Shown here: positions 55,262 through 64,000 of the stretch, piece after piece
Layout: every line of letters starts with the position of its first letter
Position numbering within the stretch: position 1 is the stretch's first letter
Origin: Spirosoma telluris
Lineage (GTDB): Bacteria; Bacteroidota; Bacteroidia; Cytophagales; Spirosomataceae
Reading direction: 5' to 3'
Assembly: GCA_003259005.1 (NCBI GenBank)
Contig: QLII01000001.1
Span: 4,604,501 to 4,668,500 of the forward strand
DNA length: 64,000 nt
The notes under the pieces: model-generated
The model's database searches: none
What the model saw: only the letters and a program-made list of their open reading frames with translations
Told to the model about the DNA's origin: nothing
Translations under genes and position numbers: made by a program

Positions 55262-58200
55262 TTAAATGCCAAGGACATTCTGAGCGGCCAGCGAACTCAT
55301 AGCCATAATAGTCCATTGCGGATTGAGATGCATGCTCGTGGGAAAAACAGAGGCATCAGCGACGAAAACATTAGAATACCCTATCACTCGAAAAGTTTCA
55401 TCAACAACGCGCTGGTCCAGAATTTCGTTGGAAGCTGTCGGACCTGCCATTAAATTTCCACCCTGTGGATGAGCGGTATTCAAATGAATGGTGCTGGTTG
55501 ATAATGGATAGGTGTCAATGAATCGGTCGAACTGCGTAATATTCCCAGGGGATAAATCAAATTCGATGCCTGGCTGTAGTGGTACAGTAGCGTTTAAGGC
55601 ACCGGCACCCTGCCCAATTCTCAACAAAGTTTTCAGCGCATAACGAATATTTTGTTGATCGGTTGTGCCCAGACGCCAGGTAAACGCGCGTCCGTTGAGT
55701 AAATCAGCTTTGGGTAGAATCGTGCCGTTCGGTTCCGAACCGATGAGCACGCCAAAATTCAGTAGTTGTTCATATTGGTTCATCAGCTGGGTGTGACGAC
55801 CGAAGTAAAATGGCAATGATAAACCGAAAGCACTAGGCGGGTTGAAATAGGTTTCAAAAACCATTCGGGACTCTCCGTCAATAGCACCCATTGTAATCTG
55901 CTCGCCATCATATGCGCGAATTTTTTCCTTGAAGGTAAAGACCAATGGCATGGCAAAATTACAGCTCATTCGCTGACCAACAGGGCGAGCTACCCCACTT
56001 CGCATTAGGAAATGACTGCTTGCAATAGTACCACCGGCCACAACAACCGCTTTTCTGACCTTAACCCGTTTTAACTGGCCCGAAGCCAGCCGGATTAACA
56101 CGCTGGTGGCGCAACCGTTTTGGTGGTCAAACTGGATGGCTGTTGTATTTGAGGAAACGGATACGCCTTTTTCTTGATTAGCAGATAAACCGTTGGATTC
56201 TGCCCAGGGAATATACGTTTCCAGCATGGAACGTTTCCGTAAGTATTTATTGCCTAGGTTCCATAAGCCATCTCCAATAGCATTAACACCGTTTACGTCA
56301 GCAATTTTGGCTTGCTGAAGAGGTTTTGCTGAAGAAGACAAAGAACTGTTAAACGCATTGACCCCCTGAATGAATCGGTTGGCAACTTGTTGATTAATGC
56401 CCCCAGCGCCGAGAGGAGCTATTCCTAACTCACGACCTATCTGATTATAGGCATCCTCCAGTCCACTCAGAGAAAGCCCGTAATCCCGTTCCCATTTTTC
56501 CTTAACAATTGATGGCATCTTGTAACAAACGGCGTTGTTGATAATGCTGCCTCCACCTACGCATTCGCCTTGTAACACCGACATATCGGCTCGTTTGGTC
56601 TGTTGAAGACCACCTTCTTTGTACACTTTGGCCATCATCTCGATTTCCCGGTCGTTGAAATCCTGAAGGGGGAATACCGGCCACCCCGGTCAATCAGGAG
56701 AATACGAGCGTCTGGCTTTTCGCTACTGAGCCGGTACGTCATTACGGCTCCCCCTGGACCGGAACCGATTACGATATAATCCACTTCGGTTGGGAGCGTA
56801 GGCTCATTGATGGAAGTCGACAAACGCGGAGCGGGTCGTTGAGGAATTGGAGGAGGAATTGGAGGCTGGTAATTAAGTGGATCGGTTTCGTTGCGCGGTA
56901 ATTGAGCTACCCTCGCAAATGGCGGAGGAGTTGGCAAAGCCTCCCCTTGAAGACGATCTCGCGCGCCTGGGGCTACGTAGCCAATCTGATGCTGTTTTTT
57001 CAGCGTGGAGTAGGAAGCAAATAGGACAATGGAATGAGCGGCAACACTTAGTTGATTGGTTAACTCAGCCAATTCAGGTAACCCCGACTGCTGCCGCTCA
57101 GCAAGAGGTCGGATCAAGTAGTGGCGAAGATAGTAAAGTTGCTCATTCGGCGACATTGTCGAGAAAGGGGGTCTGAACCCCCAAATTCCACTCAATACAT
57201 TTTCAATCAACCAGAACGGAAAATTGAGCAGGCCTCGTTTGCGGCCCCGGATTGTGCCGGCATATCGATCAATTGCCTGTAATACCTCGCCACTATCTTC
57301 CGGTCCTTCAGGAAATAAAGCCCGGTGCATACACATAACATTCCGCGCACTTGAGGGGTAGAATGAAGTGATCGTGAATTCGACGTTGTAATAAAGCCGG
57401 CGAAAGGCCGTCAGTATCGCGGATAGGCTAATGTTGATGACTAAACTCAGCGTAAACAAGGACTGAATCGAAACATCAGCACCTCCTGGCTGACTAACGT
57501 AGACCTTAGCAACGATGAGCCAGCCTAGAGCTCCGATAATTCGGATAAGGTATCCCATTAGGAGCGTACCCACGAAAAAGTCGCGCAGTGATTCATTTCG
57601 GGCAATAAGAAAACAGAGTAAACCGATAACACTGTACATGGTAACGGCATTGCCCAGTGTAGGTTCTGGTCCATGAAAAAGAACGCCTATAGGTGTTGAC
57701 GGATTAAGTTGAAAGTGGCACCAGAAAGCCACTATAATCATGGCCACCGCCAAGGCACCAGTTAGCCAGAAGGTCTTCTGAAGTAAGGTTGCCGGGATAG
57801 AAGCTATGTCCTGAAAAACAACAGCTTTTTCAAACTGATAGCGTACTGGTTTAGAACGGCTTATTATCCAGAAAAAAGCGACAACCATCAGGCCATCAAT
57901 AATAGCCGATAGGAGCAGAAAATTACGATATGGATTATGCCCGATAAAGTAGAAAAGTAACGAACTGGCTACCGATACAGCATGACCAATCAGAAGAGCC
58001 AGTGTCGTATACCAACGTAGATAGACATTGTAGGCTCCCATAAAGGCCAGCCGGATCATAAAGGCCAGTTTCGCCATTGTACACAGCGCCAGGAATGGAT
58101 TCTGATAGGTAGTCTGGAACAGCTCCCCCACTTGTTTCGGCCAGGGCGATGCCCCAAGACCGCCCAGCAGAAGTAAGAGTAGATAGGCGAAATACGAAAA

Positions 58201-58781
58201 TCCTAATACGCTTAAAATCCAGTACCCGGCATCCCGTCCGGGCTTCTCGACGGGTTCGTCCGACCAAGCTTTCGGAACCGTTGGCGGGGTACATCATTCG
58301 TCGACAAGTGGCCAAAAATAGCTAGACCAACCCGCGCTAACCATAGGCAGATTGGTCCGATCAGCAAGCCGTCAAAAGAAAGGGTAATAAAAAAACGAAG
58401 CGGCAGCACATGGATGGCATCGATAAATGTACCCGGAACATACGTCCACAATGCCGGTTTGCCCAGGTCCCGAAAATGAGCCTGTATGTACAGATCCAGC
58501 AAATACAGCGGCAGGAAAACCAATAAATAAGGTACTACCGAGCTGGATTTTCGCAAGAAAAATACAACCGGTGCAATCAGGAAGGTGTAGCCAACTACTT
58601 CGGCCAGCATGACCCATTTAGATTGAAAAGCAACTAAATTAAACTGATAAACAATAAAATAAAGAAGCAGGCAGGTGATAAGGGCAGTAACGCCCATCAG
58701 CACCAGTAGACCAGTACGAGGGCTAACCCTATCCAATGGATCACTGGCCGTATAGCCTTTTAAGTTGAAGGGAGGTAGCAT
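55262..58781 (-). CDS. multi-pass membrane protein fused to a GMC oxidoreductase (2 apparent frameshifts)
   Basis: The N-terminal 480 residues contain about 11-12 membrane helices (for example TGLLVLMGVTALITCLLLYF and YFAYLLLLLLGGLGASPW). A helical soluble part (about 480-610, MCMHRALFPEGPEDSGEVLQ) resembles the small helical domain ahead of some GMC enzymes. A Pro-rich linker follows. The FAD-binding Rossmann motif VDYIVIGSGPGGAVMTYRLS is near 670, ECVGGGSIINNAVCYKMP near 735, and the C-terminal GMC domain has LNTAHPQGGNLMAGP (about 1103) and LNPQWTIMAMSSLAAQNVLG with the catalytic His/Asn region. Frames break at 58286-58289 and 56668-56672, G runs one base short; two added bases give 1174 codons. 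It probably oxidises a lipid-like alcohol or sterol at the membrane; the substrate is not known. Confidence 0.82.
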
Positions 58782-58815
58782 AAAGATGGTGGGGTTTAGA
58801 ACTTCACAAAATGAC

Positions 58816-60210
58816 TTAGCGCTTGTTAATTAGGATCATTGGTTCGGCTCGCTGGGCGTCGTCATTCCAGTGCTCGAGCGCTAACGTATCCCAGTTTGTC
58901 GGCTTATGGCGGGGAATGCGCAGAAATGTGAACATATGGTCGGAGCGAATGGCGGCTATCGAATTTTCGATTACTGGGATCCACGTACCTGTATTCAGAT
59001 ATAGTAGGTTTGTTTGGCGGGTCTGGGCTGCAATATGCGTATGGCCGAACGTTACCAGTTGTAGCGTCGGGTTGTCTCGAAAAACCGTCTCTGCCAAAGG
59101 CACTAGGCTATCGGGTTGAGCCAGTTGAAAAATAGCCACCAGTCTTCCTGCAAAGTAGGAGACAACTAACCAAACTATATTCTGTATGGCCATCGGCCAG
59201 GCTGAAACACCCTGTAGCAAATGCCCGATAAACGTCCAGAAGAATACAATAATTGGCCCGCCAACAGCGAGTAAAAAAACCAGTAATCGCTGAAATACAT
59301 AAGCATAATAATGCTTTGGAATAATCAGGATCACGAAGGGAATATGCCAGGCCAGAAATTTAAGGGCCAGCGGAAACCGCTCCCGAATCAGAATCGGCAA
59401 GATATTGACAGAAGGCCGAATGTTATCCAGAAATGGATAATCCAGTTCAATTCGGTTCAGCAGGTACCGGTTCAGAAAGGAACCAAACGGTATATTTAAT
59501 TCCGTAGGCGTATCGTCCAGCACAGAGCCGCCCTCCACATGGCTATAAGGATCGTAGCGATGCCCATGCTCAATATAAATTTGCTCGTCGATCAGCAGGC
59601 AATCCTCAAAAAAACAAACCTGTTGTCCCAGTTGCTCTTCGGTGATGGAGGTTGACATTCGTAAGGAAAGTTCTCGACGCAGGCATCGCTGGACTAATTT
59701 CCAGTGCCATTCCAGATCATGATTACCTTTCGTTATCCAAAGCTGATTCCCCTGGTTTAGCCACTCACCCAATGCATTAAACAATTCGGCATGTCCATCC
59801 ATCACCAGCCGAAGTTTCCAGACCGATTTGTAATCATCTGTCCTTAAACCAAATTTACGTTCTTTCGGGATAATGGACCGCTTGAGTTCCTGCACCGATT
59901 TAGAGAACCCCAGATCGTCTAACAAATAGCTCCAGGCCAGAAAATCAGTATCTGTTTGAGGAGTTTCAGTGACGCGCAAAAAATCAACAAAATCCCCATT
60001 GATAATCAATATAGCTGTTTTGGACGCCTGGGTTTGCGACATGGTTTGTAACCAGCGACAAAAAGCAGCATCTGAAAAAAAGTTTTCAGTACCTGAAAAG
60101 CAACCATCTTTCCGCTTGCCAGCAGCCAGATGCAAATCACTGATAATAATAAGATCCTGCTCTTGAGCCGATTGTTTTGTAATTACTTTTTGGTCGTTAA
60201 GATCGTGCAT
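58816..60210 (-). CDS. membrane-associated metallophosphoesterase
   Basis: The 464-residue protein has the metal-binding motifs of calcineurin-like phosphoesterases in order: IISDLHLA (Asp25, His27), INGDFVDFLR (about 90), TKGNHDLEWH (about 163), YIEHGHRYDPYS (about 215) and TFGHTHIA (about 405). Two or three membrane helices (about 285-380) lie inside the domain, between the fourth and fifth motifs. It resembles LpxH-type UDP-diacylglucosamine hydrolases in its start, but is much longer. It lies 34 bp upstream of the membrane/GMC gene and is probably cotranscribed with it. Confidence 0.88.
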   Translation of the reverse strand: MHDLNDQKVITKQSAQEQDLIIISDLHLAAGKRKDGCFSGTENFFSDAAFCRWLQTMSQTQASKTAILIINGDFVDFLRVTETPQTDTDFLAWSYLLDDLGFSKSVQELKRSIIPKERKFGLRTDDYKSVWKLRLVMDGHAELFNALGEWLNQGNQLWITKGNHDLEWHWKLVQRCLRRELSLRMSTSITEEQLGQQVCFFEDCLLIDEQIYIEHGHRYDPYSHVEGGSVLDDTPTELNIPFGSFLNRYLLNRIELDYPFLDNIRPSVNILPILIRERFPLALKFLAWHIPFVILIIPKHYYAYVFQRLLVFLLAVGGPIIVFFWTFIGHLLQGVSAWPMAIQNIVWLVVSYFAGRLVAIFQLAQPDSLVPLAETVFRDNPTLQLVTFGHTHIAAQTRQTNLLYLNTGTWIPVIENSIAAIRSDHMFTFLRIPRHKPTNWDTLALEHWNDDAQRAEPMILINKR

Positions 60211-60596
60211 GGCTGGATGGAGGGCAAATTTCAGGTAATGGGATGAGAATAGGTCCTTGGGGTATTATTAGTTGAAAAATAAGTGTCTTTTATGATTTAC
60301 ACTAGTGCTAATACCGTGAAAATCAAGGCCGTTTTATTATACGGTAGCTAATCGGTTACTGCTATAGAAAATAAATCCAGCCATTCATTCAGCTCATCGA
60401 TTGGCTGTAAAAACCGGGAAATTTCCCATTGTGTGAGCCCAATTCAAGAGGGACCTTTGTCGACGGTTTTTGGATAAACTACTTAGGTCGAAAAGACAAA
60501 CGAAACGTATCGCCCCATTGGTCAGACAATGGACATTAGTAGTTACGACATGGACTTTTTGCTTTCACAGTATTCAATCCTTCATCGCTTATTGAT
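60211..60596. other. intergenic region between divergent genes
   Basis: No coding frame, RNA or clear repeat is seen. It should hold the promoters of the metallophosphoesterase (minus) and the transglycosylase-like gene (plus). Confidence 0.5.
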
Positions 60597-61127
60597 ATGG
60601 TATTAAGTTGGGACGTAGTTGCCAGCAGAAAAAACTGGTCAGCAGAACTTCTCCAGGCAATAAAAACAAATAAAGCCGTGCTGGATGCTGGCAAGATGGA
60701 GAATTTTATTACAGGCTATCAGGAGCTTTCGGCTGATTTACAAATAAAATGCTGGGCTGAGCTCATCGTAGCGATGGCTAAATTCGAATCTGACTGGAAT
60801 CCGCATAGTATTTATCATGAGCTACCACCGCTCGGCGTTGACTCTGTGGGCTTGCTTCAGCTTAGTTATGAAGATCAGAATCTATATGCCCTGGAGCCGC
60901 TTAATCGGGAACAACGAAATTTAGAAGACCCACTGGTCAATCTCCGATGTGGGGTAAAAATCTTGGCGCATCTGGTTGCTAAAGATAGCGTGATTGCAGA
61001 TACCATTATCGTTGATAATCACCGAAAATACAAAGGTGCTGCCAGATACTGGTCGGTACTACGGGAGGGTGACAAGCATCACCTCAACGATATTCGGCAT
61101 CTAGTTCAACACAACGTAGGTCTATGA
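60597..61127 (+). CDS. lytic transglycosylase-like (SLT fold) protein
   Basis: The 176-residue protein has the SLT pattern: MAKFESDWNPHS with catalytic Glu64, then DSVGLLQLSYEDQNLY (about 85-100), and NLRCGVKILAHLV. The last helix RKYKGAARYWSVLRE also fits the fold. There is no signal peptide, which is unusual for a wall enzyme and recalls phage or toxin-linked muramidases. It is divergent from the metallophosphoesterase operon. Confidence 0.75.
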   Translation: MVLSWDVVASRKNWSAELLQAIKTNKAVLDAGKMENFITGYQELSADLQIKCWAELIVAMAKFESDWNPHSIYHELPPLGVDSVGLLQLSYEDQNLYALEPLNREQRNLEDPLVNLRCGVKILAHLVAKDSVIADTIIVDNHRKYKGAARYWSVLREGDKHHLNDIRHLVQHNVGL

Positions 61128-61222
61128 CAGAGCGTGATTTGAAAGGTAGCTTTCTGTCGACGAACAAGTGAGAGAAAACCCCATTTTACCAGAATAACTT
61201 TAAGCCAGGTGATCGAGTAGAA

Positions 61223-62608
61223 TTAGCCTGCTAGTTGGGATGACCAGGCCAGAGAGCCATCCTGATAATACCAGTTCTCCAGAACGCTATTTGCAGTAAA
61301 TTCCAGAAGGGCAAACCCATTTTTGATGCGCAATGCGTTCCGAGGGTCTGTGTCTCCCAAAGGAGAATTTGTATAAAATGATATAGAAGGCTTATTATCG
61401 AACCAGGCAGCATGACCAATCGGAATAGCGGCATTACCCTGACACCTGCATTTTACGGTCCCGGCAGCCGACGTCTCTGAATAAACGATGCCATTATGGA
61501 CATGCCCAAAATACCAGTAATCCGGCTTCTTACCTAACGCTGATACGACATCAGTCCAGAGACTATTTTGCTGGTCGCCTATCTCATTCAGCGGGTTATG
61601 ATGGGTAAGAATCATGATTTTCTTTCCACTGACTCCAGCTTGATGCAATAGTTTTTTCTGATCCGGATCGGTGACGGCTCCATCCAAATACATGGTAGCC
61701 TGAGGAGCATTATAGGCAGAGTCAAGCCCGATAATCAACCAGTTACCAAAGACAATGCTGAAAAATGTAGCCCCTCCCTGCGCCTTAAATAAAGGGCTAA
61801 CAGCAGGATCGAGCGCCACCTTAAACAGGCCGTGCCCCCCATAATACATTTCATGATTTGAGTTCAAGGTGAAGTTACCCAGAGGAGCATGATGATGCCA
61901 GCTATCAACCAATTTATGCTGTTCCTCGACGTCCATGCCAGAGTAATACACATCACCAAGATGAATAGCTATATCAGGTGCCTGCTTGCTAATCTGTTGC
62001 ATTACCTGTTGGGAGGGACTGGCCGCCAGATGTCCGTCCTGATAAGCTCCAGTACCCCAATCGCCAAACACCGCCACGCGTAAGCTGGGCTGCGGGAGAA
62101 TCTTAATGGGAATACTAGTTGAATTGAACGGTACGATCTTTCGTATACCCAGTTTTACTAATAAAAATTGGAGTACAGAAAGCACCCATCCTGGATCTAA
62201 AAGCGCATACTGAGCCGTCGACACTAATGAGCCATCGCCTTTTACTACACCCGCTCCGTCAAGCCGGATCAACCACCGTTCCCACTGAAGTGCTATTATA
62301 TGGCTGACCGGGACTCCTCCCAAAGCATTCAACCCTTCTTTAATTCCTTTAAGAATAAATCGGACTTCTGAAGGAACATTGGGCATCATTCCATTCAGAA
62401 AAAAAAGGCACCAACCAAATTCGATGTTGCCGGCTGTGTTGGGCGAAAGTGGTACCGGGCTATCCATCAATTGAATCAGCTGACGTTCACTAGCTTCCAG
62501 AAATGACCAGACCTGATCAAGCCCTAGATTCAGGCCCAAAATGCCAGCAAGATTCAACTGATTACGCTGGGCTTCCAGATTAATAGCAAATTTTTCTGTA
62601 AATACCAT
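61223..62608 (-). CDS. calcineurin-like metallophosphoesterase
   Basis: From ATG 62608 the protein has 461 residues, MVFTEKFAINLEAQRNQLNL at its start; a longer frame from 62710 adds a non-conserved leader. Motifs in order are VAVFGDWGTGAY, IAIHLGDVYYSGMDVEEQHK, LNSNHEMYYGGHGLFK, IMILTHHNPLNEI and YFGHVHNGIVYS. This set is that of purple acid phosphatase-like enzymes, although the tyrosine ligand is only suggested by GDVYYSG. The N-terminal 170 residues are helical and not recognised. No signal peptide is visible, so it may be cytoplasmic. Confidence 0.88.
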   Translation of the reverse strand: MVFTEKFAINLEAQRNQLNLAGILGLNLGLDQVWSFLEASERQLIQLMDSPVPLSPNTAGNIEFGWCLFFLNGMMPNVPSEVRFILKGIKEGLNALGGVPVSHIIALQWERWLIRLDGAGVVKGDGSLVSTAQYALLDPGWVLSVLQFLLVKLGIRKIVPFNSTSIPIKILPQPSLRVAVFGDWGTGAYQDGHLAASPSQQVMQQISKQAPDIAIHLGDVYYSGMDVEEQHKLVDSWHHHAPLGNFTLNSNHEMYYGGHGLFKVALDPAVSPLFKAQGGATFFSIVFGNWLIIGLDSAYNAPQATMYLDGAVTDPDQKKLLHQAGVSGKKIMILTHHNPLNEIGDQQNSLWTDVVSALGKKPDYWYFGHVHNGIVYSETSAAGTVKCRCQGNAAIPIGHAAWFDNKPSISFYTNSPLGDTDPRNALRIKNGFALLEFTANSVLENWYYQDGSLAWSSQLAG

Positions 62609-62710
62609 GGTATATATCGGCCAGGGGTGTGAATTTAGGTTGGATAAACACAGAAGGCATTCAGTAGCTGGACCGCTTCGTCTGAACTTATTTTTATTCA
62701 GATAAAGCAT

Positions 62711-63064
62711 TTATTCTCATTCGGACCTTACATACGCTACCTATGAAAAGAGCAGATTACATTACCTGAGTCAAAATCCTGCCAGCAAGCTTACCTACCC
62801 TCCTTATTAAATCTTACTTTGGACAGCAATAATAGGAAGGCATGTATTCACACCAACTATAGGTCTGACGCAATTTCGCCAAGGTTATCCAGTGACGATT
62901 TGAATGAGGATAGCCAGGAAGATCGAAAAAAGGCATACGTAAAGGAGCCAAGCGGGAATAACTAGTTCATGAATCAGGTGAGTAAAGCTGACACTATTTA
63001 CTATATACCACAACGGGAAAATTCCCGTATTTACTTTTCTTACACCTCTAAATCTAATCCTAGA
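62711..63064. other. intergenic region
   Basis: No gene is seen. A short palindrome CGGGAAAATTCCCG lies at 63013-63026. Confidence 0.4.
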
Positions 63065-63193
63065 TCATACGATTCGTTCATTATAGGTATCCAGAATAGT
63101 TACCGGTAGCCCTTTTAGATAACTTTCAGTGGTTTTCAAACTGGAGTGACCACACATCGTACCGATTGCCGTAAATCGACAAAGTTCATCCTT
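63065..63193 (-). pseudogene. fossil C-terminus of a tyrosine recombinase (integrase)
   Basis: The minus strand reads KDELCRFTAIGTMCGHSSLK, then TTESYLKGLPVTILDTYNER, IV and stop. The motif GHSSLKTTESYL contains the conserved His and the nucleophilic Tyr of phage-type integrases. The frame is closed upstream by a stop at 63194. The rest up to 63409 shows no gene. Confidence 0.75.
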
Positions 63194-63409
63194 CTACTTA
63201 TCATGAGTTCGTCGGTGCATACTACAAATAGTCTCTTCCTCGACAAGTTGTGGCTATTTGATTTACTATTCTCGCCTACAAACTCCTGTAGTTGACCATC
63301 ATAACCACACGGTTAACAACATTTCTTCCCGCAAGAGCTACCATCCCTTTACTTTTAGAGTCGTGGCCATACGGCCTTATGCATTCCCGGCTTTAAGTCT
63401 AAACTGCTC

Positions 63410-64000
63410 ATGTCTACCTCCTTACTATCCTCTCTGGCTCAGCCACTAACAAACTGGCTATTTCAACCCGCGTCCTGGTTAGTAATTACATGCTTACTAG
63501 GTAGGCCTCTGCTCGCTCAAACCAATTATGTGGCCACCACCCCTAACTCCCTCACGCCAGGTACCCGAAATACATTAGTAGGTAATGGAGCAGGTAACGC
63601 TACTTTGACGGGCTCATTCAATGTGTTCCTAGGCTACCTAGCAGGCCAGTCAACGGTAAGCAGTAATGCAAATTCCTTTATTGGAGCCTATGCCGGTGCA
63701 GCGACTACAACGGGGTCGAATAATTCTTTTATTGGTTACGGAGCAGGATCAGCAAACACAACGGGTAGTTATAATGTCTTTCTGGGCTACTTAGCAGGCA
63801 ATACCAATACGTCAGGGGCTTATAACTCGTTTCTGGGTTTACAGGCGGGTGAAGTAAATACAACAGGGTCGAATAATGCTTTCATGGGAGCCTTTGCTGG
63901 TCAATCTAATGGGCAGGGGAAGAACAATTCATTTATTGGAGCGACTGCAGGCCAAGGGAACACGACAGGCAGTAATAATTCCTTCCTGGGCAACGATGCT
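63410..64000 (+). CDS. repetitive secreted protein with YadA-head-like repeats (C-terminus outside window)
   Basis: The frame is open from ATG 63410 to the window edge (197 codons). It begins STSLLSSLAQPLTNWLFQPA, with a hydrophobic segment ending LLAQ that looks like a signal peptide. At least six repeats of about 23 residues follow, such as NTTGSNNSFIGYGAGSA and NTSGAYNSFLGLQAGEV. The Asn-Ser-Phe-Ile/Leu-Gly core recalls the left-handed beta-roll of YadA heads and phage tail tips. Probably a surface adhesin. Confidence 0.75.
   Translation, partial: MSTSLLSSLAQPLTNWLFQPASWLVITCLLGRPLLAQTNYVATTPNSLTPGTRNTLVGNGAGNATLTGSFNVFLGYLAGQSTVSSNANSFIGAYAGAATTTGSNNSFIGYGAGSANTTGSYNVFLGYLAGNTNTSGAYNSFLGLQAGEVNTTGSNNAFMGAFAGQSNGQGKNNSFIGATAGQGNTTGSNNSFLGNDA

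Noticed and set aside
57935..58315. A 126-residue frame within the membrane/GMC gene
   Set aside because: It lies in the wrong frame at one of the short G runs; the corrected fusion frame explains the region.
63013..63026. Palindrome CGGGAAAATTCCCG as a terminator
   Set aside because: It lacks a loop and a T run and no gene ends nearby; could be a chance palindrome or an operator with no evident target.

Overview
The window looks like a chromosomal segment of a Bacteroidota bacterium of the order Cytophagales, most like Spirosoma or a relative. This is judged from gene content only. The supporting signs are type IX secretion (T9SS) C-terminal sorting tails, a TANFOR-like surface protein, a DUF1800/DUF1501 pair, TPR-containing histidine kinases of the NarL type, an ECF sigma factor followed by a membrane protein with a beta-barrel tail, and TAnnTTTG-type promoter elements.

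Layout. 0-6.7 kb: a partial SDR epimerase, a TPR kinase/LuxR regulator pair, a small barrel protein, and an ECF sigma/anti-sigma-like operon. 6.7-9.9 kb: an AT-rich accessory patch that ends next to the 3' end of tRNA-Val. It holds an IS3 remnant, two unknown membrane proteins (one with an in-frame stop) and an IS200/IS605-type transposase with an array of hairpins. 10.3-24.5 kb (minus strand): one tightly spaced five-gene operon for an outer-membrane barrel, a giant TANFOR-like protein of about 2130 residues, two fibronectin-III proteins and a lipoprotein. 24.5-26 kb: small genes and a WYL-type regulator. 26.2-32.8 kb: a LuxR-type regulator preceded by three tandem paralogous TPR kinases. The regulator and the surface operon carry the same 18-bp box, each exactly 21 bp before a TAnnTTTG element, so the regulator probably controls both.

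33-40 kb: a TetR gene and a TolC/MFP/RND efflux operon sharing a 19-bp operator. The operon has been entered by a REPIN-like element and by a four-helix-bundle gene between repeat arms. 40-51 kb: a T9SS cargo protein, purM, a Gfo/Idh oxidoreductase, a DUF481-like protein, a LysM protein, purE, DUF1501/DUF1800 and an orphan kinase. 51-55 kb: a thioredoxin-fold protein, a coiled-coil lipoprotein and a PpiD-like foldase. 55-63.2 kb: a cluster between two fossil ends of tyrosine recombinases, with a multi-pass membrane protein fused to a GMC oxidoreductase, two metallophosphoesterases and a transglycosylase-like protein. The window ends inside a repetitive surface protein.

A dominant feature is that seven genes are interrupted by sixteen apparent -1 frameshifts. 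Every one lies in a G or C run that is one base short. Adding one base at each restores uninterrupted genes whose lengths divide by three, so these genes are annotated as single genes. The defects are most likely consensus sequencing errors. Many intergenic spaces hold inverted repeats built from short repeated words, several of them between convergent genes.
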